A stretch of 57,052 nt of DNA from an uncultured Collinsella sp. (GTDB lineage Bacteria > Actinomycetota > Coriobacteriia > Coriobacteriales > Coriobacteriaceae). This document shows, piece by piece, positions 33,877-42,684 of the stretch. The translations under genes and the position numbers were made by a program. The stretch covers positions 1 through 57,052 of the forward strand of contig UQMW01000009.1 in assembly GCA_900542275.1 (NCBI GenBank). Direction: 5' to 3'. Within the stretch, counting starts at the first letter, position 1, and each line of letters starts with the position of its first letter. The notes below the pieces were generated by a model. It was not told the DNA's origin. It saw nothing but the letters and a program-made list of their open reading frames with translations, and did not search any database.

Positions 33877-34169
33877 GCGGCGTCCTTGGTGGTGTAGACA
33901 CGTGCGAACGTGGACGGGTCCGCTCCAAAGAGCATGTGAAGCATCAGGCGGCGCGAGTAGATGAGCTCGTCAAAGTCGTGAGGGAGCTCGATGTCGTGGA
34001 TACGCGCGATGTGGTGGGCGAGCGCCGAGAACGACTCGGGGTCGCAGATAACATCGGTGGTGACGTGGTAGACCGCCGTATCGGGGAACGCCTCTTCGTC
34101 GAAAGGCAGGAGATAGGGATCGTCGTCGACCTCGATGGCGACGCCGTACTGGGGCCAGTAATATGCCAT
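33873..34169 (-). CDS. 98-aa DUF559-C-terminal-like protein
   Basis: A 98-aa cytoplasmic protein with no signal peptide. It begins with YYWPQYGVAIEVDDD, which resembles the WP-x-VAVEYDG core of DUF559-type PD-(D/E)XK proteins and the VAIECQ strand of the island protein at 3468-4595. A hydrophobic strand and a helix (DPESFSALAHHIARIHDI) follow, like the C-terminal part of that protein. It lacks the N-terminal half and a clear second acidic residue, so it may be a degenerate or standalone fragment. It is first in the secreted-protein cluster (ATGA overlap with the next gene), with a GGAGG-type ribosome site. Confidence 0.5.
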   Translation of the reverse strand: MAYYWPQYGVAIEVDDDPYLLPFDEEAFPDTAVYHVTTDVICDPESFSALAHHIARIHDIELPHDFDELIYSRRLMLHMLFGADPSTFARVYTTKDAA

Positions 34170-34514
34170 GGGAACCTCCCTGCTTCTGGGGCCAAAACTT
34201 CTATCGGTTTTGGCTGTCGACGCCGACCGTATCAGCCGCTACTTGACCAATTTCTGACCAAATGCTTGACGGATTGACATCTCCGCAGGTAAAAGGTGGA
34301 AAAATTACTTCAACTTTTTTCGAGCGACAATCGAGCGGTCGGCGACGGCGGGGCGATATGTGTCAAAAGCATCGTCTGCCGAGGAAGCCTTGCCGTTCGC
34401 CGAATTGCACAAACGTAAAAATCGCCAATTATGGAGACGGTCTCGAACACGTCGACGAAACGATGCGGTAACATCTCCCTGCAAACACTGTAGTTAGCTA
34501 AAGGGGGAGTTCGC
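34170..34514. other. Divergent intergenic region
   Basis: Between the secreted-protein cluster and the lactate dehydrogenase gene. It contains a perfect 8-bp inverted repeat, GCCAAAAC (34191-34198) and GTTTTGGC (34207-34214), in the minus-strand leader, and four TGAC-containing repeats between 34243 and 34279. The last is a consensus TTGACA (34274-34279) without a good -10. I see no gene in it. Confidence 0.4.
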
Positions 34515-36116
34515 GTGTCTGCAACCATTAAACCCTTCACCGATGAGTTCGAAGAGTATGGCCGCGATGAATCTCGTGCATCGGGCGAAGCATCGAGCAT
34601 CTCGTTTCCGACAACGGAAGACGAGGTCCGTGCCATTTTGGAAACGCTCCATGCCGAGCGTGTCCCGGTAACGGTTCAGGGCGCCCGAACCGGCCTTGCC
34701 GCCGGTGCCGTGCCCCACGGTGGGCATATCCTCAATACTTCCCGTATGAATCGCTACTTGGGCCTTCGCCGCGATGAACAAGGCCAATTTCTGCTGCGCG
34801 TGGAGCCGGGCGTTGTGCTCTCGGAGCTGCGTAAGCAGCTGAGCAAGAAGGTACTGCCGACCGCTGGTTGGGACCAGGCATCGCTTGAGGCCTACGAGGA
34901 GTTCCAAGAGCCCCCCGAGCAGTTCTTTCCCACCGATCCCACCGAGGCATCTGCCTGTCTGGGTGGCATGGCGGCATGCAACGCCTCCGGCGCCCGCAGC
35001 TACGCTTACGGCCCCATGCGCCCGCATATCACGGGACTCCACGTCGCGCTGGCTGATGGCGATTTGCTTGAGCTTCAGCGCGGCGAGGCTTTTGCCCAGG
35101 GCCGCCACCTGTCGCTCGTGACGGCAGAGGGTCATACATTCGAGCTTGATCTTCCTGACTACACCATGCCCAAGACCAAAAATGCCTCGGGGTATTTTGT
35201 TGCGGACGATATGGACGCCATCGATCTTTTTATCGGTGCGTGCGGCACGCTCGGCGTCATTACCGAGCTCGAGATCGCCCTGCAGGCGGCACCTTCGGTC
35301 GTATGGGGTGTGAGTTGCTTTTTCGATAGCGAAGACAAGGCCGTGTCCTTTACCGATTCCGTGCGTCCCGTGCTGTCCCATGCCGCCGCTATTGAGTATT
35401 TCGATGCTGGCGCCCTGGATATCCTGCGTCGCCAGCGCGAGCAGTCGACAGCGTTTGCCTCGCTGCCGGCGCTCGACGACGAGGCAAAGGTCTGTGTCTA
35501 CGTGGAGCTCGACTGCGATGACGAGGCGCAGGCGACCGAGGAGCTGTACCACTTGGGATGGGTGCTGGAGCTTGCGGGCGGCCGCGACGATGCGACATGG
35601 GTCGCCCGCACCGAAGTCGATCGCGAGTGCCAGCGGTTCTTCCGCCACGCGGTGCCCGAGAGCGTCAACATGCTCATCGACGAGCGTCGCCGCACCGACC
35701 CCACCATTACCAAGCTGGGATCGGATATGTCGGTGCCCAATGCACGCCTTGCCGATGTCGTGGCCCTCTATCGCCGCACGCTGGCCGAAAGCGGGCTTGA
35801 GTCTGCTGCCTGGGGACACATCGGGAACAACCATCTGCATGTGAACATCCTGCCGCGCGATGCGCAAGACTACCGTCGTGGTGGAGAGCTCTTTGCCCAG
35901 TGGGCTTCCGAGGTCACGGCCATGGGCGGTGCCGTTTCTGCCGAACACGGCGTCGGCAAGATCAAGGCGGGCTTCTTGGAGACGATGTACGGCCACGAGG
36001 CCATGGTCGAGTCGGCGCGCCTCAAACTCCAGCTCGATCCTGCCGGCCAGTTGGGTCGCGGCAACCTGTTTACGGAGAAGCTCTTGGATGAACTCGTCCA
36101 GAAAGGGGGCGCGTGA
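34515..36116 (+). CDS. FAD-linked 2-hydroxyacid (lactate) dehydrogenase
   Basis: A 533-aa GlcD-type flavoprotein. The FAD-binding PCMH domain (about 35-220, with QGARTGLAAGAVP) is followed by the FAD-oxidase C-terminal domain with GHIGNNHLHV (near 435) and EHGVGKIK (near 477), residues that bind FAD and the hydroxyacid. The GTG at 34515 has AAAGGGGGAG upstream. It is immediately followed by etfB and etfA, so it most likely forms the electron-confurcating lactate dehydrogenase complex known from Acetobacterium (LctD). Other 2-hydroxyacids cannot be excluded. Confidence 0.85.
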   Translation: MSATIKPFTDEFEEYGRDESRASGEASSISFPTTEDEVRAILETLHAERVPVTVQGARTGLAAGAVPHGGHILNTSRMNRYLGLRRDEQGQFLLRVEPGVVLSELRKQLSKKVLPTAGWDQASLEAYEEFQEPPEQFFPTDPTEASACLGGMAACNASGARSYAYGPMRPHITGLHVALADGDLLELQRGEAFAQGRHLSLVTAEGHTFELDLPDYTMPKTKNASGYFVADDMDAIDLFIGACGTLGVITELEIALQAAPSVVWGVSCFFDSEDKAVSFTDSVRPVLSHAAAIEYFDAGALDILRRQREQSTAFASLPALDDEAKVCVYVELDCDDEAQATEELYHLGWVLELAGGRDDATWVARTEVDRECQRFFRHAVPESVNMLIDERRRTDPTITKLGSDMSVPNARLADVVALYRRTLAESGLESAAWGHIGNNHLHVNILPRDAQDYRRGGELFAQWASEVTAMGGAVSAEHGVGKIKAGFLETMYGHEAMVESARLKLQLDPAGQLGRGNLFTEKLLDELVQKGGA

Positions 36117-36118
36117 AG

Positions 36119-36934
36119 ATGAGTGATTTCCATATGGTGGTGTGCGTCAAGGCGGTGCCCGGAAGCACCGAGGTCAAGATGGACCCCAAGACCAATACTA
36201 TCGTGCGTGATGGCAAGCAGGCGGTCATTAATCCCTTCGATGCAAGTGCCCTCGAATGTGCGCTAGCGCTGAAGGACGACTTTATCGGCTTTGGCATGGA
36301 CGTGCGTGTGACGGTGGTGTCGATGGGCATCCCCGCGACCGAATCGCTGCTGCGCGACTGCATCGCCCGCGGTGCCGACGACGCGCTGCTGCTGACCGAT
36401 CGCGCCTTTGCGGGCGCCGATACCCTAGCCACCACCTATGCCCTCAAATGCGGCATCGAGGCACTCGATGAGGACTTTGACCTGCTCATCTGCGGCAAGA
36501 TGGCGGTGGACGGCGATACGGCCCAGATCGGCCCCGAGCTGGCCGGCGCCTTTGGGGTCCCCTGCGTGACCGACGTGAGCTGTGTGCAGAGCGCGGGATT
36601 TACGACGTGTGGCTCGCTGGCGCTCGTTCACGGCTGCGATGCCGGCGAGGAGACGGTGTACCTGGAGATGCCGTGTGCGATGACGACTGCCAAGGAGATT
36701 GGCCAGCTGCGCATGCCGAGTATTGCCGGTATTCGCGCGGCCGAGGATGCAGACGTGCGCGTGGCCAGCGCTGCCGACGTAAACGCCGACCCCTCGCGTT
36801 GCGGCCTTGCCGGATCACCGACGCAAGTCGTGCGCTCGTTTGTGCCCGACCGTGACCAAACGTGCGAGGCCGTCGAGGGAACGGCGTCCGAGCAGGCGGT
36901 AAAACTTGCCAAGATTATCGAGGGGATGGCATAG
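36119..36934 (+). CDS. etfB: Electron transfer flavoprotein beta subunit
   Basis: A 271-aa EtfB beginning MSDFHMVVCVKAVPG, the usual family N-terminus, with the DKLLICGKMAVDGDTAQIG-type AMP/FAD site present as CGKMAVDGDTAQIGPE. It binds the bifurcating FAD or AMP and docks with EtfA. I place the start at ATG 36119; a GTG at 36113 overlapping the dehydrogenase stop is also possible. Gene order dehydrogenase-EtfB-EtfA points to one membrane-independent complex. Confidence 0.9.
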   Translation: MSDFHMVVCVKAVPGSTEVKMDPKTNTIVRDGKQAVINPFDASALECALALKDDFIGFGMDVRVTVVSMGIPATESLLRDCIARGADDALLLTDRAFAGADTLATTYALKCGIEALDEDFDLLICGKMAVDGDTAQIGPELAGAFGVPCVTDVSCVQSAGFTTCGSLALVHGCDAGEETVYLEMPCAMTTAKEIGQLRMPSIAGIRAAEDADVRVASAADVNADPSRCGLAGSPTQVVRSFVPDRDQTCEAVEGTASEQAVKLAKIIEGMA

Positions 36935-38140
36935 ATGAGCGGGCTGATTATCGATAGCGAAGCCTGTATCGGCTGCGGTCGCTGCGTTCGCGCCTGCGCC
37001 TCGGGCGGCATTGTGGTGGAGGGTGAGCGCCCCAATCGCTGTGCCCGCGTAACCGACGGCTGTATCCTGTGCGGTGGGTGCGTCGACGCCTGCCCCGTCA
37101 ACGCCATCTCGATTGAGCGCGACGGGGCCGCCGGCGCGGCAGACCTTGACGCATATCGAGACATCTGGATCTTCGTGCAGACTGACGAGCACGATGCCGT
37201 TGCATCCGTGGCCTTCGAGCTCATGGGCAAGGGGCGCGAGCTTGCCGATGCCCGCGGCTGCCGTCTGGTGGCACTGGTCGGCATGAGCCCCGAGGGCTCA
37301 CTCGGGGACCTGGAGCATCTGATTTGCGCCGGTGCGGACGAAGTTCTGGTCTGTCGTGACGAGCGCCTGCGTCAGAACGACGCGGAGGTCTACGCCCGCT
37401 TGATCTGCGATTTGGTAGCCGAGCGCAAGCCCGAGGCCATTCTGTACGGCGCGACCGCCTTTGGTCGCGAGCTGGCGCCCAGTGTGGCCGTGCGCTTGCA
37501 GACGGGCCTTACGGCCGATTGCACGGTGCTTTCGATGGATACGGAGACGGGTCTGCTGCAGCAGACGCGCCCGGCGTTTGGCGGCAACCTGATGGCCACC
37601 ATTATCTGCCCCAACCACCGTCCTCAGATGGCAACGGTGCGCCCCGGCATCTTTAAGGCGCCCGAGTTTGACTATAGCCGCTCCGGCACGATTGCCCAGG
37701 TAGTGCTAGCGGATGACGTTAAGGCCCGTGTCGAGATCTCGATTCCCGCCGAGGAGTGGGGACAGCAGGCCTCAATTGCCGATGCCGAGCGTCTAGTCGT
37801 GGTGGGCCGCGGCATCGGCTCCAAGAAAAACCTACCGCTGATGCGAAAGCTTGCCGAGGCTCTGGGTGCCGAGCTTGGCTGCACGCGCCCCGTGGTGGAG
37901 GCCGGCTGGCTGGAGTATCGCCACCAAATTGGCCAGACGGGTGTATCGGTCTCGCCCAAGCTCCTCGTGAGCATCGGTGTCTCGGGCGCTATCCAGCATC
38001 TCGCCGGCATCGGTGGGGCGGAGTGCATTGTCGCCATCAATGAGGACCCGGATGCCCCCATCTTCGGTGCCGCCCGGTACAAGGTCGTCGGCGATGCCGT
38101 TGAGATCGTTGAGGAACTGCTGGCTCAGCTCGAGTGCTAA
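36935..38140 (+). CDS. etfA: Electron transfer flavoprotein alpha with 2[4Fe-4S] domain
   Basis: A 401-aa EtfA with an N-terminal ferredoxin domain: C11-C14-C17-C21 and C43-C46-C49-C53 form two [4Fe-4S] clusters. The alpha-subunit FAD domain follows, with GRGIGSKKNL and SGAIQHLAGI motifs. Such fused clusters occur in bifurcating lactate dehydrogenase and caffeyl-CoA reductase Etfs and may relay electrons to ferredoxin. The ATG follows the etfB stop directly. Its stop overlaps the convergent HD gene by 4 bp. Confidence 0.9.
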   Translation: MSGLIIDSEACIGCGRCVRACASGGIVVEGERPNRCARVTDGCILCGGCVDACPVNAISIERDGAAGAADLDAYRDIWIFVQTDEHDAVASVAFELMGKGRELADARGCRLVALVGMSPEGSLGDLEHLICAGADEVLVCRDERLRQNDAEVYARLICDLVAERKPEAILYGATAFGRELAPSVAVRLQTGLTADCTVLSMDTETGLLQQTRPAFGGNLMATIICPNHRPQMATVRPGIFKAPEFDYSRSGTIAQVVLADDVKARVEISIPAEEWGQQASIADAERLVVVGRGIGSKKNLPLMRKLAEALGAELGCTRPVVEAGWLEYRHQIGQTGVSVSPKLLVSIGVSGAIQHLAGIGGAECIVAINEDPDAPIFGAARYKVVGDAVEIVEELLAQLEC

Positions 38141-38949
38141 GCGCTTGCCAGCCAGCGGCGCAGCTCGTCCTTAAGGCGGCTCCAGGTTGCCTGCGCGGCG
38201 GGGTCGGTAAAGGGTCGCGTAATGCCAAAGGGCGCGTCGAGCAGGCGATAGATATCGCCTTGCTCGCGCGCCAGTGCACGGCTTGCCGGATGGACGAGCT
38301 CAAACATAAAGCAGATGAGCCCCACCAGGTAGTCCGCCGGCTCGTTGCGCTCGTCACGCGCGACGCAGCGATGCTCGTCAAAGGCGGTAAGCGCCGGTGT
38401 CGAGAAGTGGCTGGCGAGAAACGTGTCCTCATCCACCTTGAGGATGGTGTCGACGGTGCTGTCGGCGATGGTGCGCATAATGTCGATCTTGTCGCCATCG
38501 CGCACGATATCGCAGAAGCGCCGCGTGCGCTCGTCGAGCTGCGCGGGTAGACGGAAATCGCTGTGATAGGCAATGCTCGCTCGGATGAGCTCATCTTCTG
38601 CCGGGTCATCGATAAAGTCGCGGACGCTCGTCACGGCGGGTGCATCGGCGGGATTCTCGCCAAAGAGGACCTCGATGCCCAGCGCTGCATGGCCCATGCT
38701 CTCGGCGTCCTTAAAGGTGTCCCAGCGTCGCAGCTGCTCAAAGCGGCCTATATCGTGCAGCAGGCCGCAAAGCCATGCCAAGTCAATATCATCTGACGAC
38801 CAGCCCTGCTCGCGCGCTACGGCATCGCATGCCTCGGCCACGTGGTACGTATGCTCGATTTTGAGCGCGATGCGTGGGTTGGTGGCGTCGTAGGCATCGG
38901 TGTAGCTTTTGAAGGCTGCGCGCGCCCGGTCTCGATCGATAGCTGTCAT
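38137..38949 (-). CDS. HD-domain phosphohydrolase
   Basis: A 270-aa protein of the HD superfamily: KIEHTYHVA supplies the first histidine, LLHDIGRFE the HD pair, and a later SIAYHSDFRL and DGDKIDI supply further metal ligands. Members hydrolyse nucleotides or phosphoesters; the specific substrate is unknown. The ATG at 38949 has AGGAAG upstream. Its stop overlaps the etfA stop on the opposite strand by 4 bp. Confidence 0.85.
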   Translation of the reverse strand: MTAIDRDRARAAFKSYTDAYDATNPRIALKIEHTYHVAEACDAVAREQGWSSDDIDLAWLCGLLHDIGRFEQLRRWDTFKDAESMGHAALGIEVLFGENPADAPAVTSVRDFIDDPAEDELIRASIAYHSDFRLPAQLDERTRRFCDIVRDGDKIDIMRTIADSTVDTILKVDEDTFLASHFSTPALTAFDEHRCVARDERNEPADYLVGLICFMFELVHPASRALAREQGDIYRLLDAPFGITRPFTDPAAQATWSRLKDELRRWLASA

Positions 38950-39075
38950 AATGACTTCCTAAAAAGTTGTGTCTTTCGATCCGGTGGCAATTGTAGGCGA
39001 ACTTTATTGCCACCGGTTGATATTTCTGCTGCGTTGCGAGGTGCGCTGCAGACGACTTACCAGAATGGGAGTGGC

Positions 39076-39768
39076 ATGGTCCTTAGGATCTTTAAAACCG
39101 TCTGGCCGGTGATGCTTACCTATGTTGCAATAGGCGCGCCGTGCGGAATGATCATGGGGCAGACGGGAATGGAACCCTGGATGGTCTTTGCCCTGAGCAG
39201 CACGTTTGTGACGGGCAGCGGCCAGTTTATGATCTGCAACCTGTGGCTGGCAGGTGTGCCTGCGGCGTCGATCGTCGCGAGCGTTGCTGCCATCTCCTCG
39301 CGCTTTGCGCTTTACTCGGCATCGATCACGTCGCATCTGACGGGTGCCTCGAAGAGTCAGACGCTGGCTGTTGCCGCGACACTTACCGAGGAGGCATATG
39401 GCATCTCGCTTGCCAAGTTGGTTGAAGGGGAGGATTGGGGCCCGCGCGAGTCCTTTGTGCTCAACGTGATCCTTATCGCAACATGGGGCGTATCGTGTAC
39501 GACGGGCGCCATCGTCGGCGCCGTTGTCGATGTTCCCACCGCCATTGCAGCCTTTGTCTGCACCTCGCTCTTTATCTGCCTGCTCTTTTCGCAGCGGCTG
39601 TCGCGCGGCAACGTTGTCGCGGCGGTTTCGGGCGCGGTGTCCGTCGCCGTATGCAAGTTCTTGGGCCTCGTGAATATTGCCGTGCCGGCAAGCGTCGTGG
39701 TCGGCATTACCATTGCGCTGGCGTGCGATGCTGTATTTGACGGAAGAGGTGCCCGCGATGCCCGTTAA
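39076..39768 (+). CDS. azlC: Branched-chain amino acid exporter, large subunit AzlC
   Basis: A 230-aa membrane protein of the AzlC family with several hydrophobic spans, an SGQFMI segment and a TLTEEAYGISLA motif. With AzlD it exports valine, leucine or isoleucine analogues; the pair is functionally related to the LIV uptake system also encoded here. The open frame extends upstream, but the ATG at 39076 with GGGAG upstream gives the family N-terminus. It overlaps azlD by 11 bp. Confidence 0.9.
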   Translation: MVLRIFKTVWPVMLTYVAIGAPCGMIMGQTGMEPWMVFALSSTFVTGSGQFMICNLWLAGVPAASIVASVAAISSRFALYSASITSHLTGASKSQTLAVAATLTEEAYGISLAKLVEGEDWGPRESFVLNVILIATWGVSCTTGAIVGAVVDVPTAIAAFVCTSLFICLLFSQRLSRGNVVAAVSGAVSVAVCKFLGLVNIAVPASVVVGITIALACDAVFDGRGARDAR

Positions 39769-40081
39769 CGAGTTCTTGGTTCTGTGGCTGTCGTCGTGGG
39801 CTGCTATCGCGTTCTTTCGCATCGCGCCGGCGTTCGCCTTGCGCGGGCGGACCCTGTCGCCCCGTATTACCGAGGCCCTGGGCTATATCCCGCCCGCTGC
39901 CTTTGCCGCGCTGGTCGCCAACGACTTGGTGAGTCCCGGCGCGTTCGACGCGGGGCTCTGGCCTGCCTTGGTTCCCTGGATTGCGGCCGCCGGCGTCGTG
40001 GTCGTGGCGGTCAAGACAAAATCGATGCTGTGGTGCTGCGTCTCGGGCATCGTACTCTATATCGTCTTGAGCCTTATATAG
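39758..40081 (+). CDS. azlD: Branched-chain amino acid exporter, small subunit AzlD
   Basis: A 107-aa protein with three or four hydrophobic spans typical of AzlD, including the FFRIAPAFALRGR segment and the IPPAAFAALVA helix. It starts at ATG 39758 inside the azlC coding end, so it is translationally coupled. Together with AzlC it would form a two-component exporter in the cytoplasmic membrane. Confidence 0.88.
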   Translation: MPVNEFLVLWLSSWAAIAFFRIAPAFALRGRTLSPRITEALGYIPPAAFAALVANDLVSPGAFDAGLWPALVPWIAAAGVVVVAVKTKSMLWCCVSGIVLYIVLSLI

Positions 40082-40231
40082 GGGTGGCGTCGCGGGCGCC
40101 GAATCTCGTTCCATCCCAACTTGTCGAGTTTTTCACCGAGCTGGTCTATTTCTTCTGGTACCATGGTCAAACTTTACTGTAGCAAAGCGTGACGTGGGCT
40201 TTTGTACCCCGTCAGCGGAAATGGGGGTTTC

Positions 40232-41254
40232 ATGGCACAGGAAGCAACCGCCAACGAGCAAAAGAAATTCAAGGTCCCGCGCATCCCGGGCGACATCATG
40301 ATTTATCCGATGATCGTCGGTCTTTTGCTCAACACCTTCTGCCCGCAGGTTTTTGAGATCGGCGGATTCTTTACGGCTGCCTGCCGCGGTGGCTCCAATA
40401 CCATCGTCGCCGCGATCCTGCTGTTTGTGGGCGCCGGCATCAGCTTTAAGTCCACGCCGGGCGCTATCAAGACCGGCATCGTCGTGCTGATTCCCAAGCT
40501 GGTCGTCGCAGCGGCTCTCGGCCTGGGCGTGGCATATTTCTTTAACGACAACTTCCTGGGTCTGAGCTCCGTGTCTATCATCGGCGGCATCACGTTTTGC
40601 AACATGGCGCTCTATACGGGCATCATGGGCGAGTTCGGTGATGAGTCTGAGCAGGGCGCCGTCGGTATCCTGTTCTTTACGGCCGGCCCCGCCGTCACGA
40701 TGATCATCCTCGGTGTTTCCGGCCTCGCCAACATTCCCATTGGCACCATTATCGGCTCCATCTTGCCACTCGTTATTGGCATGGTTCTGGGCAACCTGTT
40801 CCCGTTTATCAAGAACCTGCTGGTTCCCGGTGCCAATCCCGCGATTGCCGTCATCGGATTTCAGCTCGGTGCGTCCATGAGCCTGTCGAGCTTTATCACC
40901 GGCGGTATTTCCGGCATCTTGCTGGGCCTTGTCACGCTGTTTGTCGTCGGTCCCATCACCTTTGCGTTCGAGCGTCTGTGCGGCGGCAATGGCAAGGCCG
41001 CTGTGGCTTGCTCCACCATTGCCGGCACGGCTATGACCACACCGGTTGCCCTCGCCGAGGTCGCACCGCGCTACGCCGAGCTTGCGCCCACCGCGTATGC
41101 GCAGATCGCCACTGCCGTCATCATCACGGCAATCATGGCCCCGATTCTGACCGGCTGGGTCGATAAGAAGTTCTGCCAGAGCAAGGAAGACCTGTCGCCT
41201 GCCGGTGTCGAGGCCATCGAAGAGGCTGTCGCGACCGACATCGATGGCGAGTAG
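40232..41254 (+). CDS. kdgT: 2-keto-3-deoxygluconate permease KdgT-like
   Basis: A 340-aa membrane carrier of the KdgT family, with about ten hydrophobic segments, FVGAGISFKSTPGA, GGITFCNMALYTGIMGEFGD and the STIAGTAMTTPVALAE motif near the end. It imports 2-keto-3-deoxygluconate or a similar acid. No kdgK or kdgA lies nearby, so the assignment by family does not settle the substrate. The ATG at 40232 has a GGGGG ribosome site. Confidence 0.87.
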   Translation: MAQEATANEQKKFKVPRIPGDIMIYPMIVGLLLNTFCPQVFEIGGFFTAACRGGSNTIVAAILLFVGAGISFKSTPGAIKTGIVVLIPKLVVAAALGLGVAYFFNDNFLGLSSVSIIGGITFCNMALYTGIMGEFGDESEQGAVGILFFTAGPAVTMIILGVSGLANIPIGTIIGSILPLVIGMVLGNLFPFIKNLLVPGANPAIAVIGFQLGASMSLSSFITGGISGILLGLVTLFVVGPITFAFERLCGGNGKAAVACSTIAGTAMTTPVALAEVAPRYAELAPTAYAQIATAVIITAIMAPILTGWVDKKFCQSKEDLSPAGVEAIEEAVATDIDGE

Positions 41255-41299
41255 CAATCGATATCCATCAATGATTCCGGCGTGCAACTCGCGCCGTTT

Positions 41300-41343
41300 G
41301 AGCGCCCGAACGAGAGCTGTCTTGCAGTGACGTTCGGGCGCTC
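41300..41343 (+). terminator. Hairpin after kdgT
   Basis: A perfect 13-bp stem: GAGCGCCCGAACG (41300-41312) with CGTTCGGGCGCTC (41331-41343). No long T-run follows (TGCTATTATTCC), so termination may be partial. Confidence 0.6.
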
Positions 41344-41442
41344 TGCTATTATTCCCCTTACCCCTGCGGAGTAGGGGGTGTTTGTTGCCCAGATTCGAAT
41401 TGGGCGATTCTGGCCACTTGGATATTGAAGGGAGGGCGTCTA

Positions 41443-42585
41443 GTGGTAAAGGCACTCAAGATCGAGATATTCCTGCTGTGCATGATTATTCTTATCGGAC
41501 TTGCCGTACGAAGCCGTCGCTCCCTGTTCTCGAGCACCCAGCAGCTTTTGTTTAGCATGCTGGGCTACACGTCTGCTGCCTACATTTTCTTCGATATGAT
41601 CTGGACGCTCTCGGACGGCGTGAGCACTCCTGTAGGCATCACGGCCAACTGGATTTCCAACGCGGTTTCGTTTTCGCTGTTCGCCATCGCGTGCCTCATT
41701 TGGTTTTTCTATTCCGAGACGATGCAGGGCTCACGGCTCCTGACCACGCCCTATAGGGTGGTACTTTTAACGTTGCCAACCGCATTGGTGGTCGTTCTGG
41801 CATTTACCAGCTACTGGACGCACGCTATGTTCTATATCGATGCGCGGGGCGTATATCGTCGCGGAGCGCTTTATATGATTCAGCCTATCGTTAGCTACTG
41901 CTACGTCATATATACGTCCTTGCATGCCTTTATTCAGGCTCGAAAAGTCGAAAGCCTGCAAAAGAAGGCCATTTATCGCACCCTCGCCTTTTTTGCGGTT
42001 CCCGCTCTGGTGGGCGGTACCTTTCAGATCGTATACTCGGTGCCTGGCCTTTGTGTCGGCATAATGATTAGCATGTTGCTGCTCTATATCATCTGCCAGG
42101 AGCAGCTCATCTCGACCGACCCGTTGACTGGCCTCAACAATCGCAACCGTTTTGAGACCTATATGCTGTCGCTCTTCTCAAATGTGGATCAGGCCGAAGA
42201 TGTATATCTGCTTATGATGGACGCTGACGGCTTTAAGCAGATTAACGATCGCTATGGACATGTGGAGGGTGACCATGCTCTTCAGGTAATATCCGCTGCG
42301 CTCAAAGAGGTCTGCTCGGCGTCTGGTGGCTTTATCGCGCGTTATGGTGGCGATGAGTTCGTGGTGCTCCAAAAGGCAGCGGCGGAACAGGACATCATAC
42401 GTCTGTGCGCGGCAATCAACGACGAGCTCGCGCGCGCCGAGGTGCCGTATCTGTTGCGGATGTCCATCGGCTACGCACGGGTCGGTGACGGCGTCGATAC
42501 CTGGCAAGACTTGCTTCGCGCTGCCGACGCGGAGCTCTACCGCGTCAAGGCCGAGAAAAAGAAGGCCGGCGTCCAGATACGCTAG
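41443..42585 (+). CDS. Membrane diguanylate cyclase (GGDEF)
   Basis: A 380-aa protein with six or so N-terminal membrane spans (about 1-220) followed by a GGDEF domain: STDPLTGLNNRNRF starts it and RYGGDEFV holds the active-site GGDEF at 302-306. It should make cyclic di-GMP from GTP. The product-inhibition I-site (RxxD, five residues upstream) is absent, so feedback control may be lost. The GTG at 41443 has a GAAGGGAGGG site. No EAL partner lies nearby. Confidence 0.9.
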   Translation: MVKALKIEIFLLCMIILIGLAVRSRRSLFSSTQQLLFSMLGYTSAAYIFFDMIWTLSDGVSTPVGITANWISNAVSFSLFAIACLIWFFYSETMQGSRLLTTPYRVVLLTLPTALVVVLAFTSYWTHAMFYIDARGVYRRGALYMIQPIVSYCYVIYTSLHAFIQARKVESLQKKAIYRTLAFFAVPALVGGTFQIVYSVPGLCVGIMISMLLLYIICQEQLISTDPLTGLNNRNRFETYMLSLFSNVDQAEDVYLLMMDADGFKQINDRYGHVEGDHALQVISAALKEVCSASGGFIARYGGDEFVVLQKAAAEQDIIRLCAAINDELARAEVPYLLRMSIGYARVGDGVDTWQDLLRAADAELYRVKAEKKKAGVQIR

Positions 42586-42684
42586 GAAAAGGGTCGCACG
42601 CTTGCGTGCGTGGCGGCCCTCAGCTCATCGATGTATTCCATTAAGCTAAAGTGTGCGAACGCCCTCCCTAAAAAGGCGAGCTTG

